The notes under the pieces: generated by a model | Database searches by the model: none | What the model was told of the DNA's origin: nothing | The model's input: the letters and a program-made list of their open reading frames with translations, nothing else | Translations under genes and position numbers: made by a program | Shown: positions 45,622 through 54,023 of the stretch, in pieces | Numbering within the stretch: the stretch's first letter is position 1 | Layout: each line of letters begins with the position of its first letter | Origin: Corynebacterium cystitidis | GTDB taxonomy: Bacteria > Actinomycetota > Actinomycetes > Mycobacteriales > Mycobacteriaceae | DNA: 64,000 nt | Assembly: GCF_900187295.1 (NCBI RefSeq) | Contig: NZ_LT906473.1 | Location: 1,488,001 to 1,552,000, forward strand | Direction: 5' to 3'

Positions 45622-45925
45622 CTAGCCTGCACGCACCTCGACTGTGATGCCGTCGATGTTGGAAGCGACATCGCGCACGGACTCGCTCAACTGCCTCTAC
45701 CCCATCAACACCAGCGACAGCGCTTTTAAGGGCATGCATTGCTTGAGGGTCCACGCCGTCGAGGATGCGTCGCACCACAAGTGCCAAGGAGTTGATCATG
45801 GTCATTGTGATCACTGCGGCAATCAGCAAACCGGCAATCGCGTCGGCACGCTCGAAACCGAGCCACACACCGATCACACCGACTACCACGGCGATTGAGC
45901 TGAGGCCGTCGGCACGCGCATGCAC
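45622..45925 (-). pseudogene. Cation diffusion facilitator, truncated and frameshifted remnant
   Basis: On the minus strand residues from 'HARADGLSSIAVVVGVIGVWLG' through 'INSLALVVRRILDGVDPQAMHALKSAVAGVDGVEAVE' match the fifth/sixth helices and cytoplasmic start of CDF zinc/cobalt exporters. After this the frame shifts, and the last part 'SESVRDVASNIDGITVEVRAG' continues in another frame to a TAG at 45622-45624, with about 15-20 intervening residues missing. The first four helices are absent. It cannot encode a working transporter. Confidence 0.75.
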
Positions 45926-45956
45926 TCAGCCTACCGGCGGTACACTGTGTCCCACC

Positions 45957-46742
45957 ATGCCAAAACCGCACAAGCCGCGCCGGATGAAAAAGCGCATCAC
46001 CGGTGAGTACCTGATCGACACCGGCACCGCCCGCATTGTTGCCGACCCCGTCCGCGACGGCTCCTACGTCCTTGAGCTCAACGACGTCCCCTCCTCCCAA
46101 ATCATCCTGGGTGCCCCGCGCGTTCTTGTTTTTCCGTACATGCGCTGGATTGCTGCTGCCATCGACCCGCTGCTGGACAAGCGCCCGCTGGCACACGTGG
46201 TCCACCTGGGTGGGGCTGGGTGTGCGCTGCCGTCCTATGTGGCCGATAAGTACCACGCCACACGCAACACTGTGGTGGAGTATGACGCAGCTGTGGCAGA
46301 CCTGGTGCGCTGGGCTTTTGAGCTTAACGACGACCTCCTGTTTAAGATCACCGATGCCCGCCAGGCAATAGAAGAGATGCTTGACAACGAGGCCGACGTG
46401 ATCATCCGCGACGTGTTTGCAGGGCCGGATCCGCCCCGCCACGTGCGCACCATCGAATTCTTCCGTGAGGTACGCCGCGTGCTAGCTCCGAGCGGTGTAT
46501 ACATTGCGAATGTCGGCGACTACGCCGAGTTACCAAATGCACGTGAGGATCTTGCCAGCATGCTCGAGGTTTTCGACTTTGTCGGCGCAATTGGCCCACG
46601 CGACATGCTTGACGGCCGCGCCTACGGCAATATCGTGCTGTGGGGGTCCGACCAACCGCTGAACTACGTTGGCGCGGAGTCTTCGCGCGGTAAAGAGTGG
46701 GCCCGCGAGCTGACAAACGGTACCCAACCGCTGCGGGACTAG
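45957..46742 (+). CDS. Spermidine synthase-like methyltransferase-fold protein
   Basis: A 261-residue protein with a short N-terminal beta domain and a Rossmann fold ('VVHLGGAGCALPSYVADKY', 'VVEYDAAVADLVRWAF', 'DVIIRDVFAGPDPP') related to spermidine synthases ('fused MFS/spermidine synthase' annotation group). The key Asp of the polyamine site is not certain, so the function is open. The ATG at 45957 follows a TACACT at 45941-45946. Its stop overlaps the convergent ThpR-like stop (CTAG). Confidence 0.75.
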   Translation: MPKPHKPRRMKKRITGEYLIDTGTARIVADPVRDGSYVLELNDVPSSQIILGAPRVLVFPYMRWIAAAIDPLLDKRPLAHVVHLGGAGCALPSYVADKYHATRNTVVEYDAAVADLVRWAFELNDDLLFKITDARQAIEEMLDNEADVIIRDVFAGPDPPRHVRTIEFFREVRRVLAPSGVYIANVGDYAELPNAREDLASMLEVFDFVGAIGPRDMLDGRAYGNIVLWGSDQPLNYVGAESSRGKEWARELTNGTQPLRD

Positions 46743-47245
46743 CGGTGCTCGTCGGCAAGCTCCGTGAGCTTTTGGAACCGGGGCTGCCACAGCACCGCCC
46801 TGTGCCCCACTAGCTCTTTGAAGTGGCCGGAGGTCTCGTCGTCAAGTGCTGCGATATAGTCGGGCACAAGCCCACGCGGAATGCGCAAACCCACGGTCAG
46901 ATGTGGCACCCAGCGCGCACCGTGGCCCTCGGGGTTCAGGGCGCTGAGCTCACGCGTGGCTGCTTCTAGCTCTTCGCTGGCCTCAAGCAGCCAGCACACC
47001 GTTTGTTTGGATTTTATGCCGAACACCACCACCCCGGCGCGCCGCAACGTCGCCGGCATCAGCGGTGGCAGTAACTCACGAGCCCGTTGCACCACCTCCG
47101 GTGCCATCTGCTTGGCAAAAGTGATGGTGATGTGTGGAGTTTGGTTCTGTTTGGGCAAGCCGCGTGCCTCCAACGCGGCGAATACCTCGCGCACATAGGC
47201 TTCTTGATCCTCCAGCAGGCGCAGCAAAATATTGTCGGGAGACAT
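46739..47245 (-). CDS. 2'-5' RNA ligase/cyclic phosphodiesterase-like protein
   Basis: A 168-residue 2H-phosphoesterase-fold protein with both catalytic motifs, H-I-T-I ('PHITITFAKQ') and H-L-T-V ('PHLTVGLRIP'). ThpR-type members open 2',3'-cyclic phosphates or join tRNA halves in vitro; the natural target is unknown. The ATG at 47245 is chosen; 47254 is also possible. It converges on the methyltransferase-like gene with shared CTAG. Confidence 0.82.
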   Translation of the reverse strand: MSPDNILLRLLEDQEAYVREVFAALEARGLPKQNQTPHITITFAKQMAPEVVQRARELLPPLMPATLRRAGVVVFGIKSKQTVCWLLEASEELEAATRELSALNPEGHGARWVPHLTVGLRIPRGLVPDYIAALDDETSGHFKELVGHRAVLWQPRFQKLTELADEHR

Positions 47246-47273
47246 AGGCCCCACTGTAGTGACCCGCCCCGGC

Positions 47274-47287
47274 TACACTTGACCCCT
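47274..47287 (+). promoter_or_regulatory. Leaderless promoter of the photolyase gene
   Basis: TACACT (47274-47279) ends 8 nt before ATG 47288, with no ribosome-binding site. It lies in the 42-bp divergent gap with the 2H-phosphoesterase gene. Confidence 0.45.
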
Positions 47288-48694
47288 ATGACAACGCTTG
47301 TGTGGTTCCGGGACGATCTACGCACACACGACCACGAAGCGCTCACCGCCGCGTGTGCCGACGGCCCTGTGGTGGCAGTGTGGGTCCGCGAAGAACCCGC
47401 GCTTCACGACGGCACCATCGACAGCCCAACTACACTGGCCCGGCTGGGCCCGCGCCCACTGGGTGCCGCGACACGCTGGTGGTACCACCGCAGCCTTGAC
47501 ATCCTGCAGAATAATCTGCGCGAGCTGGGCATCCGGTTGCTCTTTGCCCGCGGGGATGCCCGCGAGATTATCCCCGCCCTCACCCGCGAGTTGCAGGTGG
47601 ATACGGTGCGCTGGTCTCGTCGATACGCGTGGTCCTCGCGCATGCTCGACGCCGAGATCAAAACTGCCCTCAAAAACCAGGGCATAGCAGCCCAAAGCCA
47701 CCGCGGTGCGCTGCTTGTAGAACCATTCGACATTGCCCCGGCTAGCAGCACCTACTACCAGGTATTCACCCCGTTTTACCGGGCAGCCAGCCAGATGGGC
47801 GTCGATCAGCCCCTGCCTGCACCCCGCACGCGTCATGACGATGTGCCCCTCTCCGCCACCACCGTGACCTGCACTTTCGAGGAACTAGAGCTACTCGACA
47901 CTGATCCCGCGTGGTGGGAAAACACCGTAGCCAAACACTGGTCACCAGGTGAACGCTCCGCGCGTGAACGCCTCGACGATATGGAGGTGTGGCTGCCGGA
48001 CTACCGCACCACCCGCGATGACCCCAACGATGCCAACTCCACCAGCCAGCTCTCCCCCTACCTACGCGCCGGGAATATATCGCCGCGTGAAGTTCTGCGT
48101 GTGGCCGACGAACTCGCCGATGTCGGCGAGGTTCCCAGCGACGACGCCTCTGCGTTCGTGCGCCAACTGTACTGGCGCGAATTTTCCTGGCACCTGCTTT
48201 ACCACCAGCCCCACATGGAGACCCAACCACTCAAAGAGCAGTTCCGCACCTTCCCCTACCAGCCCGATGCGCACGTGCTCGACGCGTGGCAGCGTGGGCG
48301 CACCGGGATTGCACTCGTTGATGCCGGCATGATGCAGCTGTGGCACACCGGCTGGATGCACAACCGAGTACGGATGGTGGTGGCCTCACTGCTGAGCAAG
48401 AATCTGCTGCAGCCATGGTGGGATGGTGAAGCCTGGTTCTGGGACACGCTTGTCGACGCTGACGAGGCCAACAATCCTGTGTCGTGGCAGTGGGTCGCCG
48501 GGTGTGGTGCGGATGCGTCCCCCTACTTCCGCATTTTCAACCCAGAACTGCAACAGAAGAAATTCGACCCGGACGGCAGGTACGTTACCCGGTGGCTCGC
48601 TGAACAAGACGGGTTACCTGTGGCCCCAATTGTGGATCTGAAAGAGTCGCGCCGTGAGGCTTTGGCCGCTTATGAGCAAACCAAGAGCAGCTAG
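47288..48694 (+). CDS. phrB: Deoxyribodipyrimidine photolyase
   Basis: A 468-residue class I photolyase: N-terminal 'TLVWFRDDLRTHDHEAL', FAD-binding 'LSPYLRAGNISPREVL', 'REFSWHLLYH', 'GRTGIALVDAGMMQLWHTGWMHNRVRMVVASLLSKNL' and 'NPVSWQWVAGCGADASPYFRIFNP'. It repairs cyclobutane pyrimidine dimers using blue light. Complete and intact. The start ATG 47288 lacks a ribosome site but has a -10 hexamer just upstream. Confidence 0.93.
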   Translation: MTTLVWFRDDLRTHDHEALTAACADGPVVAVWVREEPALHDGTIDSPTTLARLGPRPLGAATRWWYHRSLDILQNNLRELGIRLLFARGDAREIIPALTRELQVDTVRWSRRYAWSSRMLDAEIKTALKNQGIAAQSHRGALLVEPFDIAPASSTYYQVFTPFYRAASQMGVDQPLPAPRTRHDDVPLSATTVTCTFEELELLDTDPAWWENTVAKHWSPGERSARERLDDMEVWLPDYRTTRDDPNDANSTSQLSPYLRAGNISPREVLRVADELADVGEVPSDDASAFVRQLYWREFSWHLLYHQPHMETQPLKEQFRTFPYQPDAHVLDAWQRGRTGIALVDAGMMQLWHTGWMHNRVRMVVASLLSKNLLQPWWDGEAWFWDTLVDADEANNPVSWQWVAGCGADASPYFRIFNPELQQKKFDPDGRYVTRWLAEQDGLPVAPIVDLKESRREALAAYEQTKSS

Positions 48695-48733
48695 CCAGGG
48701 TTCACCATGCACGTACATGTCTGAACATGCACA

Positions 48734-50305
48734 ATGGCGTACATGGCTTTTAGCACCCACCCAAAGTACCGAGCCTGGATCCGCCGCCACGGCCGCCACT
48801 ATCTCAAGGACCCGAACATCACCTCGGTGGGCGTGGGCTACAAGATTGTAGGTGGCAAGCGTTCCGACGAAATCTGCATCCAGTTCACTGTCAAACGCAA
48901 GTGGGACGAGTCTCACCTCGAGCACGTCTCCACCCACATTCCCGAGCACGTTGAGCACGACGGTGTGCAAATCATTACCGATGTCGTCGAACGCACCTAC
49001 GAGCTGGCCTACCAGGTTGTTCCCGAAGCCTTCAATGATCACCGCCGCAGCTACCAGGACCCGATCCGGCCGGGTATCAGTATCTCACACCCTCTGGTTT
49101 CCGCTGGCACTCTCGGCGCGATCGTTTATGACAAGGCCACCGGCAAGCCCGCAGCCTTGTCGAATTGGCACGTTCTGCACGGCCCCGATGGCTCCATTGG
49201 CGACGTCGCCCTCCAACCCGGCACCCATGACGACAATAGTAACGCCGACAACCGGTTCGGCACGCTGCTCAGCTCCCACATCGGTGCCGCTGGCGACGGT
49301 GCGCTTGCCAGCATCGACTCGCGTGATGTCACCACTGACATTCTGGATCTTGACGTCACCCCCACTGAGATCGCCGACCCCGAACTCGGTGACCAAGTAG
49401 TCAAGTCTGGTCGCACCACAGGCGTGTCGCACGGGGTGGTCACGCGAATAGACACGCTGGTCAGCATCGATTATGGCGATGGGGTCGGCGAGCAAACCAT
49501 CGGATGTTTCGAGATCGAACCGGACCCCCGCCGCGACGACGAGACCAACCACCTCTCCGACGGCGGCGATTCTGGCGCCACCTGGTTGTTCAAAACAGGC
49601 AACGGCCGCCCCGCCCCGATCATGGGTGGCCTCCACTTCGCAGGCTCCGACACTCCCGATACCGAAACAGCACTCGCGTGCTACGCCTCGTCGATACGCG
49701 ACAAGCTTGGTTTCACACTGGCCTCCGCCGTCGCGGAAAAGTCCCGCGGCTTCGACCCACACTTCCTGTCCACTCCAGTGGACGTGCCCGGCATGAGCCA
49801 GGAGCTTAACGACGACGCCGTGGTCCTCAACGGCTCTACCACGATCGACTACACTCACTTCTCGCTGGCGCAATCACGCGAGCGGAAATTTGCGCGCTGG
49901 GTGGCATGGAATATTGACGGCGGACGCATGAAGAAACTAGGCCGCAAAGGCATCAAATTCCGCTACGATGACCGCTTCGACCACGCCCTGCAGGCTGGCA
50001 ACGACCTGTATAAGGACAACGATCTTGACCGCGGCCATATCGCCCGGCGCGCTGACCTGACGTGGGGCCCGCAGGAAGAGGCAGCACAAGCCAACCGTGA
50101 TTCTTTTACCTACACCAATATTGCCCCGCAGATGAACACATTTAACCAGTCCGGTCGCGGCGGTGTGTGGGGCCAACTCGAAGACGCAGTCTACGTCGAG
50201 GTCCAAGTCGATGACCTGCGCGTTTCTGTGATTGGCGGGCCGGTGTTTAAAGACACCGACCGGAAATACCGTGGGTATCTGATTCCGCGCGAATTCTTCA
50301 AATGA
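48734..50305 (+). CDS. Trypsin-like protease fused to DNA/RNA non-specific endonuclease, frameshifted at 3' end
   Basis: A 523-residue product with no signal peptide. Residues ~120-335 are a trypsin-fold protease with a complete triad: His146 ('SNWHVLHG'), Asp188 ('GDGALASID') and Ser280 ('GGDSGATWL'). Residues ~365-523 are a NUC (Serratia/NucA-type) nuclease with the catalytic 'DRGHIARR' (His435) and 'TNIAPQ' (Asn462). The reading frame stops right after 'PREFFK', in the middle of the NUC fold, and the missing strands continue in the -1 frame from 50302. It starts 39 nt after the photolyase stop; ATG 48743 is an alternative start. Likely a cytoplasmic two-domain effector, now broken or split. 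Confidence 0.8.
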   Translation: MAYMAFSTHPKYRAWIRRHGRHYLKDPNITSVGVGYKIVGGKRSDEICIQFTVKRKWDESHLEHVSTHIPEHVEHDGVQIITDVVERTYELAYQVVPEAFNDHRRSYQDPIRPGISISHPLVSAGTLGAIVYDKATGKPAALSNWHVLHGPDGSIGDVALQPGTHDDNSNADNRFGTLLSSHIGAAGDGALASIDSRDVTTDILDLDVTPTEIADPELGDQVVKSGRTTGVSHGVVTRIDTLVSIDYGDGVGEQTIGCFEIEPDPRRDDETNHLSDGGDSGATWLFKTGNGRPAPIMGGLHFAGSDTPDTETALACYASSIRDKLGFTLASAVAEKSRGFDPHFLSTPVDVPGMSQELNDDAVVLNGSTTIDYTHFSLAQSRERKFARWVAWNIDGGRMKKLGRKGIKFRYDDRFDHALQAGNDLYKDNDLDRGHIARRADLTWGPQEEAAQANRDSFTYTNIAPQMNTFNQSGRGGVWGQLEDAVYVEVQVDDLRVSVIGGPVFKDTDRKYRGYLIPREFFK

Positions 50306-50571
50306 TCTATTACTGTGTCGGTGGCCAGTTGCGTGCGCAGGCATTTATTTTGTCGCAGAACTTGGCGAATCTTGAGGTACTAGACCTGCGTGAATTTGAT
50401 ACCTACCAGTTCACGTTGGCCGCGATCGGAGAGCAGACCGGGGTGACCTTCACCGCGGCGCCCACCGCCTCAAGCGCTGATTCGGGCACTGTCTCGGGCC
50501 TTGGCCCTGATCCGAAGCTGGAATCTGAGCGCGTGCGTGTGCTGCTCAGTGTCGACGACATCATTTGGTGA
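50302..50571 (+). pseudogene. Frame-shifted 3' end of the protease-nuclease gene
   Basis: The ATG at 50302 overlaps the TGA of the upstream part (AATGA). The 89 residues start 'IYYCVGGQLRAQAFILSQNL' and 'FTLAAIGEQTGVTF', which match the last strands and helix of NUC-type nucleases that normally follow 'FFKV'. One extra base before TGATC (reading AAA GTG ATC) would restore a single ~610-residue protein. So this is a one-base deletion; translation of a separate C-terminal peptide by re-initiation is the alternative. Confidence 0.7.
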
Positions 50572-50587
50572 TCGTTTGCCGTTCCTC

Positions 50588-50706
50588 CCGCTGGGTGTGG
50601 ACTCACTACCGCTGAGTGTGGAAGTCACACTATGGAATTCTGCGAGTCGCTACGGAAAAAGGCTGCGACACGCCTAAAGCTGCATTGTGACTTCCACCCT
50701 CAGCGG
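50588..50706. repeat. Inverted-repeat element between the nuclease gene and higA
   Basis: CCGCTGAGTGTGGAAGTCACA (50609-50629) and its near-perfect reverse complement (50686-50706, one mismatch) flank a 56-bp core. A further imperfect direct copy CCGCTGGGTGTGGACTCAC lies at 50588-50606. The layout recalls a small non-coding repeat or MITE remnant. No gene lies in this 190-nt gap. Confidence 0.65.
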
Positions 50707-50764
50707 CGGGACAGAGATGTCTGCTTCCGACCCTCAACTGACGCAGCCGATGTCTTCGCCACCA

Positions 50765-51064
50765 TTAAGCCGTCCGAAGTGGTGATATCGCATCAAGCTG
50801 ATCTGCGATCGCTTCGCCTTCAACCTCAAGGTCATAATGCGACTGTAAGTTGATCCAGAACTGCGCCGTCATCCCGAGGTATCGGCCCAGGCGTAAAGCT
50901 GTGTCGGCAGTAATACGCCGTTTTCCATGCACAATTTCATTAATGCGCCGTGGCGGAACACCGATTGCCACCGCGAGCTTATGCTGGGTGATCTGCAAGG
51001 GGTCGAGAAACTCCTCCATGAGGATCTCTCCGGGATGGATCGGCGGCAAAGTCTTAGTATCCAT
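50765..51064 (-). CDS. higA: HigA-type antitoxin (XRE/VapI family)
   Basis: A 99-residue protein opening 'MDTKTLPPIHPGEILMEEFLDPLQITQHKLAVAIGVPPRRINEIVHGKRRITADTALRLGRYLG', the typical HigA helix-turn-helix. It neutralises HigB and represses the operon. It lies 8 nt downstream of higB, so toxin comes first, the normal higBA order. Confidence 0.92.
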   Translation of the reverse strand: MDTKTLPPIHPGEILMEEFLDPLQITQHKLAVAIGVPPRRINEIVHGKRRITADTALRLGRYLGMTAQFWINLQSHYDLEVEGEAIADQLDAISPLRTA

Positions 51065-51072
51065 GTCGTCTC

Positions 51073-51354
51073 CTAGTGATAGTCGACGATCTCTACGTCA
51101 CGTGGGCCCTCATCGGTCCAGACGAAGCAGATGCGCCATTGGCTATTAATTCTGATGCTGTGTTGTCCCACTCGGTCGCCGCTGAGCAACTCCAGTTGGT
51201 TACCTGGCGGCACCTTAAGCTCCTCCAGCTTCACTGCTGCGTTCAACACCAGGAGCTTGCTCAACGCCCGCCGCTGCAGACGCGTATCAATACGTTTGGG
51301 GCGTTGCCGCCTAAACAAACGTTCTGTGTCTTTATCAGCGAATGAGACAATCAC
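51073..51354 (-). CDS. higB: HigB-type toxin (RelE superfamily mRNA interferase)
   Basis: A 93-residue protein with the HigB pattern ('MIVSFADKDTERLFRRQRPKR', 'GDRVGQHSIRINSQWRICFVW', 'VEIVDYH'). It cleaves mRNA on ribosomes and is blocked by HigA. The start is GTG 51354; on the minus strand GATAAT (51366-51361) ends 6 nt before it, so the transcript is probably leaderless. Confidence 0.92.
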   Translation of the reverse strand: MIVSFADKDTERLFRRQRPKRIDTRLQRRALSKLLVLNAAVKLEELKVPPGNQLELLSGDRVGQHSIRINSQWRICFVWTDEGPRDVEIVDYH

Positions 51355-51360
51355 GCGGCC

Positions 51361-51366
51361 ATTATC
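51361..51366 (-). promoter_or_regulatory. Promoter -10 of higBA (leaderless)
   Basis: Minus-strand GATAAT, 6 nt before the GTG start of higB, with no ribosome site. Confidence 0.5.
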
Positions 51367-51394
51367 CCACCCTTAACGCCATGCGTCAATAACG

Positions 51395-52480
51395 CTACAC
51401 GTTAAATTTGAAGTCGCAGATGTCGCCGTCCTGCATCACGTAGTCCTTGCCCTCCATGCGCACCTTGCCCTTCGCGCGCGCCTCAGCGATGGAGCCCAGC
51501 TCGTCCAGATCTTCGAAAGACACGATCTCTGCCTTGATGAAGCCCTTCTCAAAGTCGGTGTGGATCACGCCAGCAGCCTGCGGGGCAGTGTCACCCTTGC
51601 GGATCTGCCACGCGCGTGCTTCTTTCGGCCCCGCAGTTAAATAGGTTTGCAGGCCGAGAGTCTCAAAACCGGCACGCGCCAAGGTTTGTAGGCCAGGCTC
51701 GTTTTGGCCTACAGATTCCAAGAGTTCGGCGGCGTCTTCGTCGTCAAGCTCAAGTAACTCGGTCTCGGTCTGTGCGTCTAGGAAAACTGCCTCCGCTGGG
51801 GCAACCAGCTCACGCAGCTCGGCTTTGCGGGAGTCATCGGTCAGCACTGCCTCATCGGAGTTGAACACGTAAAGGAACGGCTTAGCCGTCATTAAGTGCA
51901 GGTCGCGCAGCAGCTCCAAGTCGACTTCACCAGCCTTAGCCGCAGCAAACAGGGTCTTGTCGTCTTCCAACACGGCCTGGGCCTTCTTCGCCTCGTCGAC
52001 CTGCGGGGCCACGTCCTTGTCCTTTTTGGCTTCCTTCTCCATGCGCGGCAGGGCCTTCTCGATGGTCTGCAGGTCCGCCAAGATCAGCTCGGTATTGATC
52101 ACCGAGATGTCTTCTTTCGGATCCACCTCGCCATCAACGTGGACCACATTCTCATCAGAAAAGGCGCGTACAACCTGGCAGATTGCGTCAGCTTCGCGGA
52201 TATTGGCTAAAAACTCATTGCCCATACCCTCGCCTTCAGAGGCGCCCTTAACAATGCCGGCGATGTCAACGAAAGACACAGTAGCTGGCAGGATACGCTC
52301 AGAACCGAAGATCTCGGCGAGACGGTTAAGGCGATCGTCGGGAAGCTCGACAACACCGACGTTTGGCTCAATGGTGGCGAAAGGGTAATTCGCGGCCAGT
52401 ACGTCGTTACGCGTCAGGGCGTTAAAAAGGGTCGATTTACCAACATTGGGCAGTCCAACAATTCCAAGAGTAAGGCTCAC
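51395..52480 (-). CDS. ychF: Obg-family GTPase/ATPase YchF
   Basis: A 361-residue protein with 'GIVGLPNVGKSTLFNALT', 'FVDIAGIVKGASEGEGMGNEFLANIREADAICQVVRAF', the adenine-specifying 'NSDEA' in place of NKxD, and a C-terminal TGS domain ('GFIKAEIVSFEDL', 'GKVRMEGKDYVMQDGDICDFKFNV'). YchF binds ribosomes and negatively affects oxidative-stress responses. Complete. The start is ATG 52480. Confidence 0.95.
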   Translation of the reverse strand: MSLTLGIVGLPNVGKSTLFNALTRNDVLAANYPFATIEPNVGVVELPDDRLNRLAEIFGSERILPATVSFVDIAGIVKGASEGEGMGNEFLANIREADAICQVVRAFSDENVVHVDGEVDPKEDISVINTELILADLQTIEKALPRMEKEAKKDKDVAPQVDEAKKAQAVLEDDKTLFAAAKAGEVDLELLRDLHLMTAKPFLYVFNSDEAVLTDDSRKAELRELVAPAEAVFLDAQTETELLELDDEDAAELLESVGQNEPGLQTLARAGFETLGLQTYLTAGPKEARAWQIRKGDTAPQAAGVIHTDFEKGFIKAEIVSFEDLDELGSIAEARAKGKVRMEGKDYVMQDGDICDFKFNV

Positions 52481-52529
52481 AGCCGCTAATCCTAGCCCAC
52501 ATAAGAATTAATAACTCGAATAGGGCAAG

Positions 52530-54023
52530 ATGGACTTCGTGACTACTTCAGGTATGACTCCCCGCGATCCAGAAGCCACCGATCAAGACGGTAGCCGTGA
52601 TGAAGCACGTATCGACGAAGGCGCTACCGACGCGCGACCTGCCTCAGGGTCAACCATTGTCCGCGATGATGTCACAGAATCATTCTCCGACGAGCGTCCT
52701 GACCAGATCGACCGGTCCGTCGTAGTGAACTCGTGGCTGAAAACTGCGGCCATGTTCGCTTTGCGCTTACTGATCGTTGGCATCGCTTTATACGCGCTGT
52801 GGTACGTCCTGAAAACATTCTGGGGTGGCGTACTCCCAGTGATCTTGGCCGTGATTGTCTGCACGGTTCTTGCCCCGCCGACAACCTGGATGCGCAAGAT
52901 CGGTATACCGTCCGCGTTAGGCTCCTTAATCTCGCTGCTTACTTTCTTCGCGGGATTGGGCCTGCTGGTCAGCATTATCGCTCCCGATATCGCATCGCAC
53001 TCTCAGGTGCTGTACCTCCAGGCGGTTGAGGGCGTGCAACGCTTGCAGCTATGGGCTCAAGGCGAACCACTCAACCTGGATGGTGAGGATATTGAGCAGG
53101 TTGTCAACGACATCGCAAGCTGGTTCCAGGAGCAAGCCGGGACCATCGCTAGCGGAGTATTTGCCGGTATTTCAACGGCAACCTCCGCTGTCCTTACCCT
53201 CGTGGTTGTCCTCGTTCTCACCTTCTTCTTCCTCAAAGACGGACACAAATTCCTGCCGTGGCTCCGCGGCGCGTTAGGGCGCCGCGCTGGGCTTCACGCC
53301 ACCGAGTTGCTCTCGCGTGCATGGACAAGCCTGGGTGGCTACATCCGCACCCAGGCGATCGTATCCTTCGTTGATGCAGCGTGCATTGGTATCGGCATTT
53401 GGATTGTGGGTGTCCCCATGGCCTTCACACTGGCCGTAATCACCTTCATCGCTGGGTTTATCCCGATTGTCGGTGCGGTCACTGCAGGTGCGCTGGCTGT
53501 GATTGTGGCCCTTGTGTCCCTGGGCCTTACCGAAGCCATCGTCGTGCTCATCATCATCCTGGCTGTGCAGCAGATTGAGGGCAACGTGTTGCAACCAATT
53601 CTGCAGTCTCGGGCAATGAACCTGCACGCCGTCATCATTTTGATTTCGGTCTCCGTCGGTGGCGGCCTTTTCGGCCTGGTTGGCGCGTTTCTCGCGGTTC
53701 CTTTCGCGGCGATGGTCGCTGTCGTGTTCCGCTATTTCCAGGACATGACCGCGCTGCACGCTGGCGAAAAGGAAGCTAAAGAGATTGAATTTGTCACCGA
53801 TGAAGGCATGTTGATCGGCGAAATTTCAGAACGCGAAAGTGAGCAGCAACGCCGTATCTGGCGCGAAGAGCTTGGCTGGGCACCGGAAAATGTTCCTGAG
53901 TCCAGCGTGCCGGAGGTAGGCTCACCACACGACGAGAAGTCTCGCCGATCCCGCATCAACACACAGATTTCATCTCGCGCAATGGCACAAATTTTCGAGA
54001 AAATTAAACGCCGCTCGAGGTAA
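52530..54023 (+). CDS. AI-2E family (PerM/TqsA) transporter
   Basis: A 497-residue protein with a 70-residue acidic N-tail, seven to eight membrane helices and the 'GNVLQPILQSRAMNLHAVIILISVSVGGGLFGLVGAFLAVPFAAMV' signature of the AI-2E/UPF0118 family, then a basic C-terminal tail. Members export autoinducer-2 or act as Na+/H+-linked transporters; the substrate is unknown. The start is ATG 52530. Its TAA overlaps the next gene's possible ATG (TAATG). Confidence 0.85.
   Translation: MDFVTTSGMTPRDPEATDQDGSRDEARIDEGATDARPASGSTIVRDDVTESFSDERPDQIDRSVVVNSWLKTAAMFALRLLIVGIALYALWYVLKTFWGGVLPVILAVIVCTVLAPPTTWMRKIGIPSALGSLISLLTFFAGLGLLVSIIAPDIASHSQVLYLQAVEGVQRLQLWAQGEPLNLDGEDIEQVVNDIASWFQEQAGTIASGVFAGISTATSAVLTLVVVLVLTFFFLKDGHKFLPWLRGALGRRAGLHATELLSRAWTSLGGYIRTQAIVSFVDAACIGIGIWIVGVPMAFTLAVITFIAGFIPIVGAVTAGALAVIVALVSLGLTEAIVVLIIILAVQQIEGNVLQPILQSRAMNLHAVIILISVSVGGGLFGLVGAFLAVPFAAMVAVVFRYFQDMTALHAGEKEAKEIEFVTDEGMLIGEISERESEQQRRIWREELGWAPENVPESSVPEVGSPHDEKSRRSRINTQISSRAMAQIFEKIKRRSR

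Noticed and set aside
45765..45956. Upstream extension of the methyltransferase-like protein
   Set aside because: The added residues are the antisense of the CDF remnant; family similarity and a -10 hexamer support the start at 45957.
50297..50310. Programmed -1 frameshift in the protease-nuclease gene
   Set aside because: The junction TTCAAATGATC is not a slippery heptamer and no downstream pseudoknot is evident; a one-base deletion or re-initiation is simpler.
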